In this document: positions 1 to 9,328 of the stretch, in pieces | Position numbering within the stretch: position 1 is the first letter of the stretch | Layout: each line of letters begins with the position of its first letter | NCBI RefSeq assembly: GCF_900101615.1 | Contig: NZ_FMZX01000020.1 | Coordinates: 1-64,000, forward strand | Reading direction: 5' to 3' | Source of the DNA: Belnapia rosea | GTDB taxonomy: Bacteria; Pseudomonadota; Alphaproteobacteria; Acetobacterales; Acetobacteraceae | DNA length: 64,000 nt | Program-made: the position numbers and the translations under genes | The notes under the pieces: generated by a model | The model's database searches: none | What the model was told of the DNA's origin: nothing | The model's input: only the letters and a program-made list of their open reading frames with translations

Positions 1-239
1 GCTTGGCCCGGCGCCTTGCGGTCAACCAGTCCAGTCGGGCCCTGGGCGTTGAACCGAACAACCCAGTCCCGGACGATCTGCACCGTCACCCCGCCGATCC
101 GGGCGGCCTCAGTGCGCGACACTCCGTCGTAAACGGCAGCCAAGGCCAGCAGGCGACGGGCTTGGGCCGCATCCTTGGTCCGGCGAGCCGCAGCACGAAG
201 CCCAGCTGCGTCAAAGTCAGCTCGGAGTGGGATGGGCAT
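1..239 (-). CDS. IS630-family transposase, N-terminal part (runs off the window)
   Basis: Reading the minus strand from the ATG at 239 gives an open frame to the window edge, with a purine-rich ribosome site (AGGGGAG) a few bases upstream. The N-terminus begins MPIPLRADFDAAGLRAAARR and continues with a helix-turn-helix (SRTEAARIGGVTVQIVRDWV), which is the usual N-terminal DNA-binding half of IS630-type DDE transposases. The catalytic domain would lie beyond base 1, so intactness cannot be judged. The transposase reads away from the rest of the window, so the right end of the insertion sequence should lie at roughly 240-270. I could not define its terminal inverted repeat. Confidence 0.8.
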   Translation of the reverse strand, partial: MPIPLRADFDAAGLRAAARRTKDAAQARRLLALAAVYDGVSRTEAARIGGVTVQIVRDWVVRFNAQGPTGLVDRKAPGQ

Positions 240-260
240 GGCGAAGCTCCCCTGTTCGCC

Positions 261-740
261 ATGTTGAATCAGAGCGACGCCAGTCTGGGAATCCCCAACG
301 AGTCACGCTCTCGGAGACTTGGTATTACCCCCGAGTTCAAGGGTGAGACCGTCGCCCTGCTGCAGGGCAGCAGGCCGCCGCTGACGAGGGTCGCAGCGGA
401 GTTGGGCATCCAGCCCTCGATGGTGCGGCACTGGCGGGCGGCGCAGGACGGCAATCCGTTGCGGCCTTGTGCGGGACAGCCGACGCGTTCGGTCGCAGCC
501 ACTGGGTTGGCAGCACCATCTCCAGCCGATCTGGCGTCGGAAAACGCTAAGCTGCGGCAGGTTGGCCAACAAGCTGTAGGCGGGCTGCAGATTGCCATCT
601 GTCGGCGCGTGACGGTGAAGGCAGAACGCGGACGGCGCCGCCAGGCGAGATGGATTTGGATGCTTCGCCTGCCGCAGGAGCGGCTTTTGACCTCGCGGCC
701 GCCTCCCTTCACGCCGGCCATCGAGCCGCATGTGTTATGA
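261..740 (+). pseudogene. Decayed IS3-family OrfA (HTH) remnant
   Basis: The frame from the ATG at 261 contains a recognisable IS3/IS911-type OrfA core. ITPEFKGETVALL is followed by a helix-turn-helix ending in PSMVRHWRA, then GNPLRP and a short SENAKLRQ stretch, where the leucine-zipper region normally begins. After about residue 110 the similarity stops and the tail is low-complexity Arg-rich sequence, with no OrfB downstream. I read this as a truncated transposase remnant next to the IS630 end. The open frame itself runs upstream past 261, but that part is antisense to the IS630 gene. Confidence 0.5.
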
Positions 741-851
741 TACAAGATTACGATTTCGCGAGGTATTTGTGATTTGCACAACCGGGACAGGCATACAACT
801 ATAGGTGGCGTTGGGGCCTAGGATAACAAAGCCCCACGAGGGCGGACGCAC

Positions 852-1031
852 ATGCACATGCATCTCTCAGCCACCGGTTCGGGGGTTACCGAGGAAGATT
901 TCTCGGCTCCGTCCAGAGGGCTTACCAGCCTTCCCGCCATTGCGTGCGCCTACTTGGCCATTGGATTGATAAGGGTCTCGGCTGCAGTAGCGCTCGCCTC
1001 CCCACTGCTGGTCGCCTGGTGGGTTTGGTAG
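852..1031 (+). CDS. Small single-pass membrane protein, hypothetical
   Basis: A 59-codon frame starts at ATG 852 after a GAGGGCGG purine stretch and ends at the TAG at 1029-1031. The N-terminal 25 residues are polar. Residues about 28-59 are strongly hydrophobic (ACAYLAIGLI, then VALASPLLVAWWVW), as expected for one transmembrane helix. I recognise no family. It lies in an otherwise gene-poor stretch, so chance is a real alternative. Confidence 0.3.
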   Translation: MHMHLSATGSGVTEEDFSAPSRGLTSLPAIACAYLAIGLIRVSAAVALASPLLVAWWVW

Positions 1032-1205
1032 GCACTCCTTTGTAGCGGCCTCACCGCCCAGGGCTTCACCAACATCCATCTGATGAATGGATAGCATCTG
1101 GGCTTCGCATTGGCGTAAAGCCGGTTTGCGCATCACCTTCCATCTCAAGCAAGGCCGGTCGGGGCGAAGTCTCAGGCGCCGGCTCCTTGGATGGAGAATC
1201 AAGCC

Positions 1206-1547
1206 ATGATCCGCAATACCGTATTTGCCTCGTTGATTGCCCTGACCGCTGCCGGTGCCGCCCAGGCGCAGGACAACGGCCCCCGCCTGATTGGTGGCGG
1301 TGCCGATGGTGGCCCCCGCGTCGAGTATGGGATGCCGAGCGAGAATGTGGTCGGCGGCGGCTATGCCCGCATCACCGGCGAGGCCAACAGCCGCACCGTG
1401 GCCTATTCCGGCCAGACCGCCGCCCAGCATGAGGGCCGCTATGTCGCCCAGCTCGTCGGCGGTGGCCGGGAGCAGGCCCTGGTCTATGTCCCCGCCCAGG
1501 CCGCCAGCCCCACCCTCGCAGGCCGCCTCGTCAGCCAGGGCGGCTGA
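1206..1547 (+). CDS. Small secreted Gly-rich protein, hypothetical
   Basis: I chose ATG 1206 because GGAGAA sits at the right distance upstream and the product then begins directly with a Sec signal peptide (MIRNTVFASLIALTAAGAAQ, predicted cleavage after AQA). An in-frame ATG at 1191 would add five residues and has no ribosome site. The mature protein is about 93 residues, rich in Gly and Ala, with repeated GGG motifs and no cysteines. It is probably periplasmic or exported. The family is unknown to me. Confidence 0.6.
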   Translation: MIRNTVFASLIALTAAGAAQAQDNGPRLIGGGADGGPRVEYGMPSENVVGGGYARITGEANSRTVAYSGQTAAQHEGRYVAQLVGGGREQALVYVPAQAASPTLAGRLVSQGG

Positions 1548-1616
1548 TCGGCTAACAGCCTGGAAGGGCCCTGTTGCAACCGCTTCACTTCTGAACCTGC
1601 AGTCGGCACCTTACCC

Positions 1617-1850
1617 ATGACCAGCAACAGAATCGCATGCACGCTGGTTGCCCTTGGCGCCGCTACGCTGTCATGGAGCTCCGTGCCGCAATCGCTCAAC
1701 CGCGGTGAGGCTGCGCGATTGGCAGCTATCGAATTTGCGGCCCAGGCCACAGCCGCAGGTCATGGTCTATCCACCATGACGGAGGAAGAACGCCTTATGC
1801 GAGGGGCTCGGGCTTGGCTGGAAATGGTCGGTCCCAGATCGCGCCGATGA
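1617..1850 (+). CDS. Small hypothetical protein with hydrophobic N-terminus
   Basis: A 77-residue frame starts with a possible signal or anchor segment (IACTLVALGAATLSWSS) and ends in a charged helix (TEEERLMRGARAWLEMV) and an Arg-rich tail. It lies 70 bases downstream of the secreted protein on the same strand and could share its transcript. There is no strong ribosome site and no family match I can name. Confidence 0.4.
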   Translation: MTSNRIACTLVALGAATLSWSSVPQSLNRGEAARLAAIEFAAQATAAGHGLSTMTEEERLMRGARAWLEMVGPRSRR

Positions 1851-2109
1851 TGCTCACCGACCAAGGATGCCGCAGCCATGTCAGCTGGAAATGCTGCTTG
1901 GCCTTGGTCAAATGGATGCGCCAGGATGATCCCTCTGGTAGCCTATTTTGGTAAAATGCACCCTGGCACCGCTTCATGTTCTTTACCACCACCGTGCCGC
2001 CCAACTTCGTGTTCCGGAAGGGGCGAAGATGTGGGCTATGCCTCCCGGGCCGGCACCGACCGCGAAGCCATGAGGAGTTCAGCCGAACACAACGCCAGCA
2101 ATCCGGATA
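1851..2109. other. Gene-poor stretch
   Basis: Short open frames exist on both strands here but none has a convincing ribosome site, hydrophobic pattern or recognisable motif. Nothing can be assigned. Confidence 0.5.
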
Positions 2110-2337
2110 TTATCGGGTATCCTGTTGCTGTGGCTTGATCTGCCGCTGAATGACGCGCGCGCGAACCATGATCCAAGCCAAGCCGAGCACCAGCAAAACC
2201 GGAATGCTGATGGCCATGGCAGAGCCACCAATGGTGACGCCCTGCCAACTGATGCCGAATTCCATCATCGCCATGCTGGAAACGGCAGCTCCGAACAGGA
2301 AAGAGCCGGCGACAGCAGCAGCCAAGGTTTTTCCCAT
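2110..2337 (-). CDS. Two-helix small membrane protein, hypothetical
   Basis: Starting at ATG 2337 the 75-residue product has two predicted transmembrane helices. The first is KTLAAAVAGSFLFGAAVSSM and the second is AISIPVLLVLGLAWIMV. A short positively charged C-terminus (RARVIQRQIK) follows, probably cytoplasmic. The frame is open further upstream, but that extension is His/Pro-rich and unlike a protein N-terminus. No family is recognised. Confidence 0.5.
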   Translation of the reverse strand: MGKTLAAAVAGSFLFGAAVSSMAMMEFGISWQGVTIGGSAMAISIPVLLVLGLAWIMVRARVIQRQIKPQQQDTR

Positions 2338-2799
2338 AAGCCACCAAATGCCTGGAATATCGAAAACCTTCACAGTTGATGAGTGACCCTGACTGAATGC
2401 CGATGAGGCAGGTGTATGGCTGACGTCGGCGGGAAAGCAACACCCATGGCGGCAAGAGTCCGGCTGTGAAGGGTAAGGGGCTAGCTGGTGATGGTCCGGC
2501 TCATGCTCCACCGTATCTCATGTTCAATCGCAAGCGACTGCCCGGCTATGACTTCGACGCGAGATGCGAGGATATATCGCGGCGCGAGCAAATGCATTCG
2601 GTCCTTTTAGCTTTCTTCCCAATACGCCAAGGCCGATCCTGGGCGTAGCTGACAGGCTATCCATCGATTGTAGTAAACGGCTCATCGCCCTGGCTCCTTG
2701 CCACAACTGTTCCGCAGATCGCGCTGTTTGCCTCTCGGTGGCGCTGGAATTGCCTCCTTGTAGGGTGACACCCTGCTTACACCGCCCTAGAAGGCTGAC
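2338..2799. other. Intergenic region upstream of the parD-like gene
   Basis: No convincing gene is seen in these 462 bases. The right end carries a perfect dyad at 2762-2774, annotated separately, which is the likely control region of the downstream pair. Confidence 0.5.
2762..2774. promoter_or_regulatory. Perfect 6-1-6 dyad upstream of parD (candidate operator)
   Basis: AGGGTG, one central A, then CACCCT form a perfect inverted repeat that ends 25 bases before the parD-like ATG. Ribbon-helix-helix antitoxins normally repress their own promoter through short palindromes. That role is inferred here from position and symmetry only. Confidence 0.4.
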
Positions 2800-3015
2800 A
2801 TGCCTGCGCATCACAGCCTTCACGTCGCCCTGACGGCCGAGTTATGCCGGCTTGTCGAGCGTCTCGTCGCCTCCGGCCGCTACCAGAGCTCCAGCGAGGT
2901 GGTCCGCGCCGGCCTGCGCCTATTGGAACGCGCAGAGGCCTTGCCATCCGAGGCGTCCCTCCCCGGCTCCGTCCCTTCGACCTCGAGCGCCGCCAATGAC
3001 CAGCCGCAAGAGTGA
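2800..3015 (+). CDS. ParD-like ribbon-helix-helix antitoxin
   Basis: The 71-residue product has the ParD/CopG layout. A short beta strand (HSLHVALTAELCRLVERLV) is followed by two helices carrying the typical SGRYQSSSEVVRAGLRLLE motif, then a disordered Ser-rich tail. Family members bind operator DNA as dimers through the N-terminal strand and neutralise a ParE toxin with the C-terminal tail. No ParE-like gene follows. The last 20 bases overlap the start of the hybrid sensor kinase, in the position ParE usually occupies. AAGG precedes the ATG. It may be an orphan antitoxin or a ParD-type repressor recruited to control the kinase. Confidence 0.8.
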   Translation: MPAHHSLHVALTAELCRLVERLVASGRYQSSSEVVRAGLRLLERAEALPSEASLPGSVPSTSSAANDQPQE

Positions 3016-6000
3016 GCTGGCCCGCCACCGGCTGCCGAGCCCGGGGCGCCTCGCTGAGCTGGTCCTGGAGAGCTCGGCCGATTTCGCAATCCTCACGATC
3101 TGCCTGGACGGCATCATCACCAGCTGGAACAGCGCCGCCGAGCATGTGATGGGCTGGCCGGAGGCGGAGGCGGTCGGCCAGCGCGCATGCATAATCTTCA
3201 CACCCGAAGACCAGGCGGCAGACGCTTGCAGGGGAGAAATGCTGGCGGCCCAAGGCTCCGACCGAGCCGTGAATGAGCGCTGGCACATGCGCAAGGATGG
3301 CAGCCGCTTCTGGGGATCGGGCTCCATGGCCCGCCTCGAGGATGACGAGACGGGCGAGCATATTGGCTACGTCAAGATCGTGCGGGACCGGACCGACCAG
3401 CATCTGGCTGGCGAGCGGCTCCGGGCTAGCGAGGCGGTACTGCGCAATGTGATGGAAAGCAGCGCTGACTGTCTCAAGCTGCTGACGCTCGACGGGCGGC
3501 TGACATTCATGAACGGTCCTGGCCTGTGCGCGATGGAGTTCAGCGAGCTGGGTGCCGTGAGAGGTCAGGACTGGACCTCCATCTGGCCTGAGGAGGAGCG
3601 GGGCAAGGTCAAGGCGGCCTTGGCCGAGGCTGCCGCCGGGCGGGTGGGCTGCTTCCGGGGCTTCTGCCCGACCAGAACGGGTGCGCCTCGGTGGTGGGAC
3701 GTGCAGGTCACCGCGGTGCTGGGCGCGGACAGACGGCCGGAGCTCCTGCTGGCCTCTTCGCGCGACGTGACTGAGCGCGAGCGCTCGCGGGAGGCGCTGC
3801 GGGTGAGCGAGGCACGACTGCGTGCCGCTCTCGGCATCAGCACGGTCGGGGTGATGTTCTGGGACGCCGACTTCCGCCTGACAGAGGTGAACGACGCCTT
3901 CCTGCGCCTCACCGGATTCAGCCATGAGGAGGCGGTCGGCAAGGCCTGGCAGGAACTGACACCGCCCGAATTCTACCCGCCTTCGCTCAAGGCCGTGGGC
4001 GAGCTCACCACGACCGGCGAAACCACACCTTACGAGAAGCAGTATTATCGCAAGGACGGTTCGCGCTGGTGGGGTTTGTTTGCGGCGCGCCAGATCGGCG
4101 ACGAGGTGGTGGAGTTCGTCCTCGACATCACCGACCGCCGGGAGGCCGGGGCGGCATTACGGGCCAGTGAGGAGCGCTTCCGGGCCCTGGTCGCCACGTC
4201 CGCCGCGACGGTTTGGACCACCGATGCCCAAGGGTTGGTAAGGGAGGATTCACCCAGCTGGCGCAGCTTCACCGGCCAGACGTTGGAGCAGTGGCTCGGT
4301 ACGGGCTGGCTTGACGCCGTCCATCCGGATGACCGCGCCCATGCGGCCGAGAGCTGGGCCACGGCTGTTGCGTTGGCGATGCCGCTCGATACCGAGTTCC
4401 AGCTACGCCGCGCGGATGGGGAGTGGCGCCTGACCGCCGTGCGAGCCGTGCCTGTTTACGACGCGGACGGCAGCATCCGTGAGTGGGTTGGGACGAATGC
4501 CGATATCACCGACCGGCGCCGGGTAGAGGAGGCGCGGCAGTCCATCGAGGACCGGCACCGTATTGCCGTCCGGGCAACCAACGACACCATCTGGGACTGG
4601 GACCTGCGAACTGACCGGATCGAGTGGAACGAGGCGCTGCACGAGGCGCATGGCTACGCTCTGGAAGATGTCGATCCCTCGGGGGCGTGGTGGGTCAACC
4701 AAATCCACCCTGACGACCGCGAGCGGGTAAGCGCCTCGATCCGTGCCGTCATCGATGGAACTGACGCCCACTGGTCCGACGAATATCGCTTTCTGCGCGC
4801 CGACGGCACCTACGCCGACGTGCTGGATCGCGGCTTCATGGTGCGCGGGCCCGGCGGCGAGCCGCTACGGATGATCGGCGCCATGCTGGATGTGACGGAG
4901 CGACGGCAGTCGGAGCGGGAACTGCGGCGGCTGAACGAGGAGCTGGAGGTCGAGGTGGCACGCCGCGCCGAGCAGCTTCGACGCCAGGAGGAAGCGCTGC
5001 GGCAGAGCCAGAAGCTTGAGGCCGTGGGCCAGCTCACGGGCGGAGTGGCCCACGACTTCAACAACCTGCTGACTGTTATCCGCTCCTCGGCCGGGCTGCT
5101 GCGGCGACCCAACCTGTCTGAGGAACGGCGGCGCCGGTACGTCGAGGCCATCGCCGATACGGCCGATCGGGCGGCCAAGCTCACCGGCCAGCTCCTGGCC
5201 TTTGCGCGACGGCAGCCCTTGAAGCCCGAGGTGTTTGCGGTCGGCGAGCGGGTCCAGGCTGTCGTGGAACTTATTCGGCCACTGGTGGGCGCACGCGTGA
5301 CGATCGAGACCGCCGTCGTGCGCGAGGACTGCGCGGTCGAAGCCGACCCCAGCCAGTTCGAGACGGCACTGGTCAATCTGGCGGTCAACGCGCGCGACGC
5401 GATGGAGGGCGAGGGACGTCTGACCCTTCGCTCCTGGCTCGCCTCCGCCGTGCCGCCTACCCGCGGGCATGCGGGCACCCCGGGGGCCTTCGTGGCCGTT
5501 TCTGTCTCGGATACGGGGGCAGGGATCGCGCCCGAGATGCTGGCCAGGATTTTCGAGCCGTTCTTCACCACCAAGGAGGTCGGAAAAGGCACCGGGCTGG
5601 GTCTGTCGCAGGTCTACGGCTTTGCCAAGCAGTCGGGTGGCGAGCTCCATGTTGAAAGCCAAGTCGGTCAGGGCGCGGTTTTCACGCTCTACCTGCCGCG
5701 GGCCGATGTGAAGCCGGTGGTCGCACCCGTGCAGCCCGACGACGAGGCCGACGTGCCAGCGGCGGGGTGCCGGAACGTGCTGCTTGTCGAGGACAACACC
5801 CAGGTTGGCGAGTTCGCCCGTCAGATGCTGGAGGATCTCGGTTACGTTGCCACCTGGGCGCCGCACGCCAAGGCCGCCCTGGCGCTGTTGGAGAAGGATG
5901 CGGGCCGCTTCGACGTGGTGTTCTCGGATGTGGTCATGCCTGGCATGAACGGGGTGGAACTCGGGAGGGAGATCCAGCGCCGGTGGCCGGAGATGCCCGT

Positions 6001-6118
6001 CATCCTGACCAGCGGCTACAGCCACGTCCTGGCGGAGGGCGGCGCCAAAGGTTTTGAGCTGTTGCACAAGCCCTACTCGGTTGAGGGGATATCGAAGGTA
6101 TTGCGTGCGGCTCGGTGA
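2996..6118 (+). CDS. Soluble five-PAS hybrid sensor histidine kinase
   Basis: This is a 1040-residue hybrid kinase. Five PAS units span about residues 20-130, 140-260, 270-385, 390-515 and 525-645. A coiled coil follows, then HisKA with the phospho-acceptor His near 686 ([11 protein letters not shown]). The HATPase domain shows an N box ([10 protein letters not shown]), G1 (DTGAGI) and G2 (GKGTGLGL). A receiver spans about 926-1040 with Asp near 978 ([11 protein letters not shown]) and the conserved Lys in LLHKPY. No transmembrane segment is visible, so the signal is probably cytoplasmic (redox, light or small ligand). ATG 2996 was chosen because the longer frame lies antisense-like within parD and starts Ala/Pro-rich. 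The start has no strong ribosome site and overlaps parD by 20 bases, which suggests translational coupling. No separate response regulator lies nearby. Confidence 0.93.
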   Translation: MTSRKSELARHRLPSPGRLAELVLESSADFAILTICLDGIITSWNSAAEHVMGWPEAEAVGQRACIIFTPEDQAADACRGEMLAAQGSDRAVNERWHMRKDGSRFWGSGSMARLEDDETGEHIGYVKIVRDRTDQHLAGERLRASEAVLRNVMESSADCLKLLTLDGRLTFMNGPGLCAMEFSELGAVRGQDWTSIWPEEERGKVKAALAEAAAGRVGCFRGFCPTRTGAPRWWDVQVTAVLGADRRPELLLASSRDVTERERSREALRVSEARLRAALGISTVGVMFWDADFRLTEVNDAFLRLTGFSHEEAVGKAWQELTPPEFYPPSLKAVGELTTTGETTPYEKQYYRKDGSRWWGLFAARQIGDEVVEFVLDITDRREAGAALRASEERFRALVATSAATVWTTDAQGLVREDSPSWRSFTGQTLEQWLGTGWLDAVHPDDRAHAAESWATAVALAMPLDTEFQLRRADGEWRLTAVRAVPVYDADGSIREWVGTNADITDRRRVEEARQSIEDRHRIAVRATNDTIWDWDLRTDRIEWNEALHEAHGYALEDVDPSGAWWVNQIHPDDRERVSASIRAVIDGTDAHWSDEYRFLRADGTYADVLDRGFMVRGPGGEPLRMIGAMLDVTERRQSERELRRLNEELEVEVARRAEQLRRQEEALRQSQKLEAVGQLTGGVAHDFNNLLTVIRSSAGLLRRPNLSEERRRRYVEAIADTADRAAKLTGQLLAFARRQPLKPEVFAVGERVQAVVELIRPLVGARVTIETAVVREDCAVEADPSQFETALVNLAVNARDAMEGEGRLTLRSWLASAVPPTRGHAGTPGAFVAVSVSDTGAGIAPEMLARIFEPFFTTKEVGKGTGLGLSQVYGFAKQSGGELHVESQVGQGAVFTLYLPRADVKPVVAPVQPDDEADVPAAGCRNVLLVEDNTQVGEFARQMLEDLGYVATWAPHAKAALALLEKDAGRFDVVFSDVVMPGMNGVELGREIQRRWPEMPVILTSGYSHVLAEGGAKGFELLHKPYSVEGISKVLRAAR

Positions 6119-6221
6119 AACCGTGAGGCGGCCTTCATCAACCGGATTGCTGGGCGGCCTGCCTTCCCGCGCCGGTCGCGCCCACCCCGTCCGATCTGCT
6201 GCCGCATGCCGAGAAGTATCT

Positions 6222-6278
6222 CGCCGCATGGCGACGAGCTTGGCATCGGCTTCGTGTCGTTCAGTCCAATCGGCAAGG
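6222..6278 (+). pseudogene. Possible aldo/keto reductase scar
   Basis: One forward frame reads GDELGIGFVSFSPIGKV and then stops. This closely resembles the conserved ELGIGFVPFSPLGKG segment of aldo/keto reductases, and nothing else of that family is legible around it. The match is only about 16 residues, so it could be coincidence. Confidence 0.25.
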
Positions 6279-6438
6279 TATCCTGAGCAGCAGGACCGGC
6301 CAGGACGTGGCCTGCGGGATGCCGCAGGAACTCGACATCGCAGAGCTGACAATTGCCCAGCTGCTACGGAGATCGCCGCCGCCGCGGCTCGGTGAAGCCA
6401 AACCCCTGCCTGCCATTATGGATAAGGCCAAACTTCCC

Positions 6439-6462
6439 CAGCATCAGCATCAGCATCAGCAC
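6439..6462. repeat. Hexanucleotide tandem repeat (CAGCAT)
   Basis: CAGCAT occurs three times in tandem, followed by the variant CAGCAC. A GGGCGC-type repeat follows immediately. It lies in non-coding sequence and has no obvious function. Confidence 0.6.
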
Positions 6463-6610
6463 CGGGCGCGGGCGCGGGCTCGGCCAGGTCTGGATGCAGG
6501 TGCCGTGCCCGGTGCGGCGGGAGGCATTAACCCGCGCCTTGGGCAGCCACCGACCATGGGCTAGCTAGCCGGTTGCCGCCGGGCCGAGTCCAGGCTATCC
6601 GCCGGGCGCG

Positions 6611-7771
6611 ATGCATGCCCCTGTCAACCCCCGCCCCCAGGACGGCCCCCTGCCGGCCTATCGAGCCCGAGTCGCGGCCGGGCTGTTGAAGCCGGACACT
6701 GCCCAGGCCCTGGCGGCGGAAACGCTGCAGGAGCTCTGGCATCGGCTGCGCGGCTATGACCCGCATCCGGAGGCGCCTGCCGAGGCCGGGTTCTTCGCCC
6801 GCTTTATGCGCCGTAAGCCGGTGCCCGAGGCGCCGGAGGGAACGCCGCAGGGCCTGTACCTCGTCGGTGAGGTGGGGCGGGGCAAGTCCATGTTGATGGA
6901 CCTGTTCTTCGAATGCGCCGATGTCATCCGCAAGCGGCGAATCCACTTCCATCAATTCATGCAGGACTGCCACCAGACGATCCATGCCTGGAAGAAGCGC
7001 AACCCGGGCGAGGCGGACCCGATTCCGCCGCTGGCCAACAGCATCAGCGCCGATGCCGCCCTGCTCTGCTTCGACGAGTTCCAGGTCCATGACATCGCCG
7101 ATGCGATGATCCTCGGCCGGCTGTTCGAGGCGCTCTTTGCCCGTGGCGTGGTGGTGGTGGCGACCAGCAACACCGCCCCGGACGACCTGTTCAAGGGTCG
7201 GCCCGGCCGCGACGCCTTCCTGCCTTTCATCACGCTGATCAAGAAACGGCTGAACGTGCTGCACCTCGAGGCACAGCAGGATTACCGGCGGGAGCGGATC
7301 CGCGGCCTGCCGACCTGGCACAGCCCTGTGGACGGACGGGCGGAGCGGGCGTTGGACGCAGCCTTCCTGGAGTTGACAGGCGAGGCGCAGGGGGTGCCGG
7401 TACGCCTCACGGTCCTTGGCCGGGTCGTTGAACTGCCGGAAGCGGTGCGGGGGGTGGCAAGGGCGGAATTCGACGATCTCTGCGGCAAGCCGCTCGGCCC
7501 CGCCGACTACCTGGCCGTGGCGACGCATTTCCATACCCTTGTGCTGGACGGCATACCCCGTCTCGGGCCGGAGAATTTCGACCGGGCCCGGCGCTTCATC
7601 ACCCTGGTGGACGCGCTTTACGAACATCGCTGCAAGCTCGTGGCCTCGGCCGAGGCACCGCCCGATTCCCTTTATGAACAAGGGGAGAACGCGGCGATGT
7701 TCGAGCGAACTGCGAGCCGGCTCACGGAAATGCAAAGCAAGGACTATCTCGCACTGCCGCATCTAACGTAA
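6611..7771 (+). CDS. zapE: ZapE/AFG1-type AAA ATPase
   Basis: The 386-residue product matches the ZapE (AFG1/LACE1) family, cytoplasmic or membrane-peripheral P-loop ATPases that destabilise the FtsZ ring. Mitochondrial relatives assist protein quality control. Walker A is GEVGRGKS near residue 92 and Walker B is LLCFDEFQV near residue 155. Other landmarks are the arginine-containing ATSNTAPDDLF segment and the C-terminal DALYEHRCKL motif. Length is normal for the family. The gene lies directly before the mdh-suc cluster, a frequent arrangement in alphaproteobacteria. The ATG at 6611 has only a weak ribosome site. Confidence 0.92.
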   Translation: MHAPVNPRPQDGPLPAYRARVAAGLLKPDTAQALAAETLQELWHRLRGYDPHPEAPAEAGFFARFMRRKPVPEAPEGTPQGLYLVGEVGRGKSMLMDLFFECADVIRKRRIHFHQFMQDCHQTIHAWKKRNPGEADPIPPLANSISADAALLCFDEFQVHDIADAMILGRLFEALFARGVVVVATSNTAPDDLFKGRPGRDAFLPFITLIKKRLNVLHLEAQQDYRRERIRGLPTWHSPVDGRAERALDAAFLELTGEAQGVPVRLTVLGRVVELPEAVRGVARAEFDDLCGKPLGPADYLAVATHFHTLVLDGIPRLGPENFDRARRFITLVDALYEHRCKLVASAEAPPDSLYEQGENAAMFERTASRLTEMQSKDYLALPHLT

Positions 7772-7808
7772 TATGAAGTAATAATTCACGGAATCGAGAG
7801 GACTCTGC

Positions 7809-8189
7809 ATGCGCCTGCTGCCCCTGATCCTCCTGGGCCTTGGTCTGGTTGCTGCCCCGGCGGGTGCTGCGGAAAAGGGGGGAGGGAGCAGGCCACAGGC
7901 CAGGACGGCGTCAGCGAAGCCGCAGCAGGCAGCGATGGCACGGCGGCCGCAGGCGGTGGTACATCGCTCGGCCCCGCTGCGCGGCCAGCTTGGCGTCTCT
8001 CGGGACCAGCGGGCGGCTTCGGCGGCCGGGGCTTGCAGTGCAAAGCGGGGTGGTTGCCGGGCACCGCGAATGAGCTGGACCCAGGGTCTGCCGCCGGCGG
8101 CCGGCATCCAGGCCAATGCCTGCCCGGATGGAACCATGGCTGTTCTCGCGCAGGGGCATGACGATATCGTCCGCTGCATGCCGATCTAG
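7809..8189 (+). CDS. Secreted hypothetical protein with C-terminal Cys pair
   Basis: The 126-residue product begins with a clear signal peptide (MRLLPLILLGLGLVAAPAGA). A basic, Ala/Gln-rich, probably disordered middle follows. The small C-terminal module has cysteines in NACPDGTMAVL and IVRCMPI that could form a disulfide in the periplasm. GAGAGGA lies upstream of the ATG. It sits between zapE and mdh on the same strand. I do not recognise a functional family. Confidence 0.65.
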   Translation: MRLLPLILLGLGLVAAPAGAAEKGGGSRPQARTASAKPQQAAMARRPQAVVHRSAPLRGQLGVSRDQRAASAAGACSAKRGGCRAPRMSWTQGLPPAAGIQANACPDGTMAVLAQGHDDIVRCMPI

Positions 8190-8274
8190 CCTGCCCTGAG
8201 GGCAAATGCCGGGGCATGCCTTGCCGGTCGATGCGGTCGGGAGTAGGAAGCGGCGCTGTTTTTGCTTGGATGGT

Positions 8275-9289
<1,015 letters not shown>

Positions 9290-9328
9290 GGGCCGGTCTG
9301 GCGTCCATTCGCTTGCAGGGGTGACCGC

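Larger units (their letters stand above)
6119..6610. other. Intergenic region between kinase and zapE
   Basis: No intact gene is supported in these 492 bases. They contain a probable aldo/keto reductase scar and a short hexanucleotide repeat, both listed separately. The remaining open frames are low-complexity Pro/Arg-rich shadows. Confidence 0.5.

Noticed and set aside
1795-2004. A 69-codon minus-strand frame
   Set aside because: No ribosome site, no motif, and it overlaps the 3' end of the small plus-strand gene.
2466-2648. A 60-codon plus-strand frame upstream of parD
   Set aside because: No recognisable features or ribosome site. Probably chance.
6439-6490. CAGCAT/GGGCGC simple repeats as a CRISPR-like array
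   Set aside because: Units are six bases in direct tandem without spacers.
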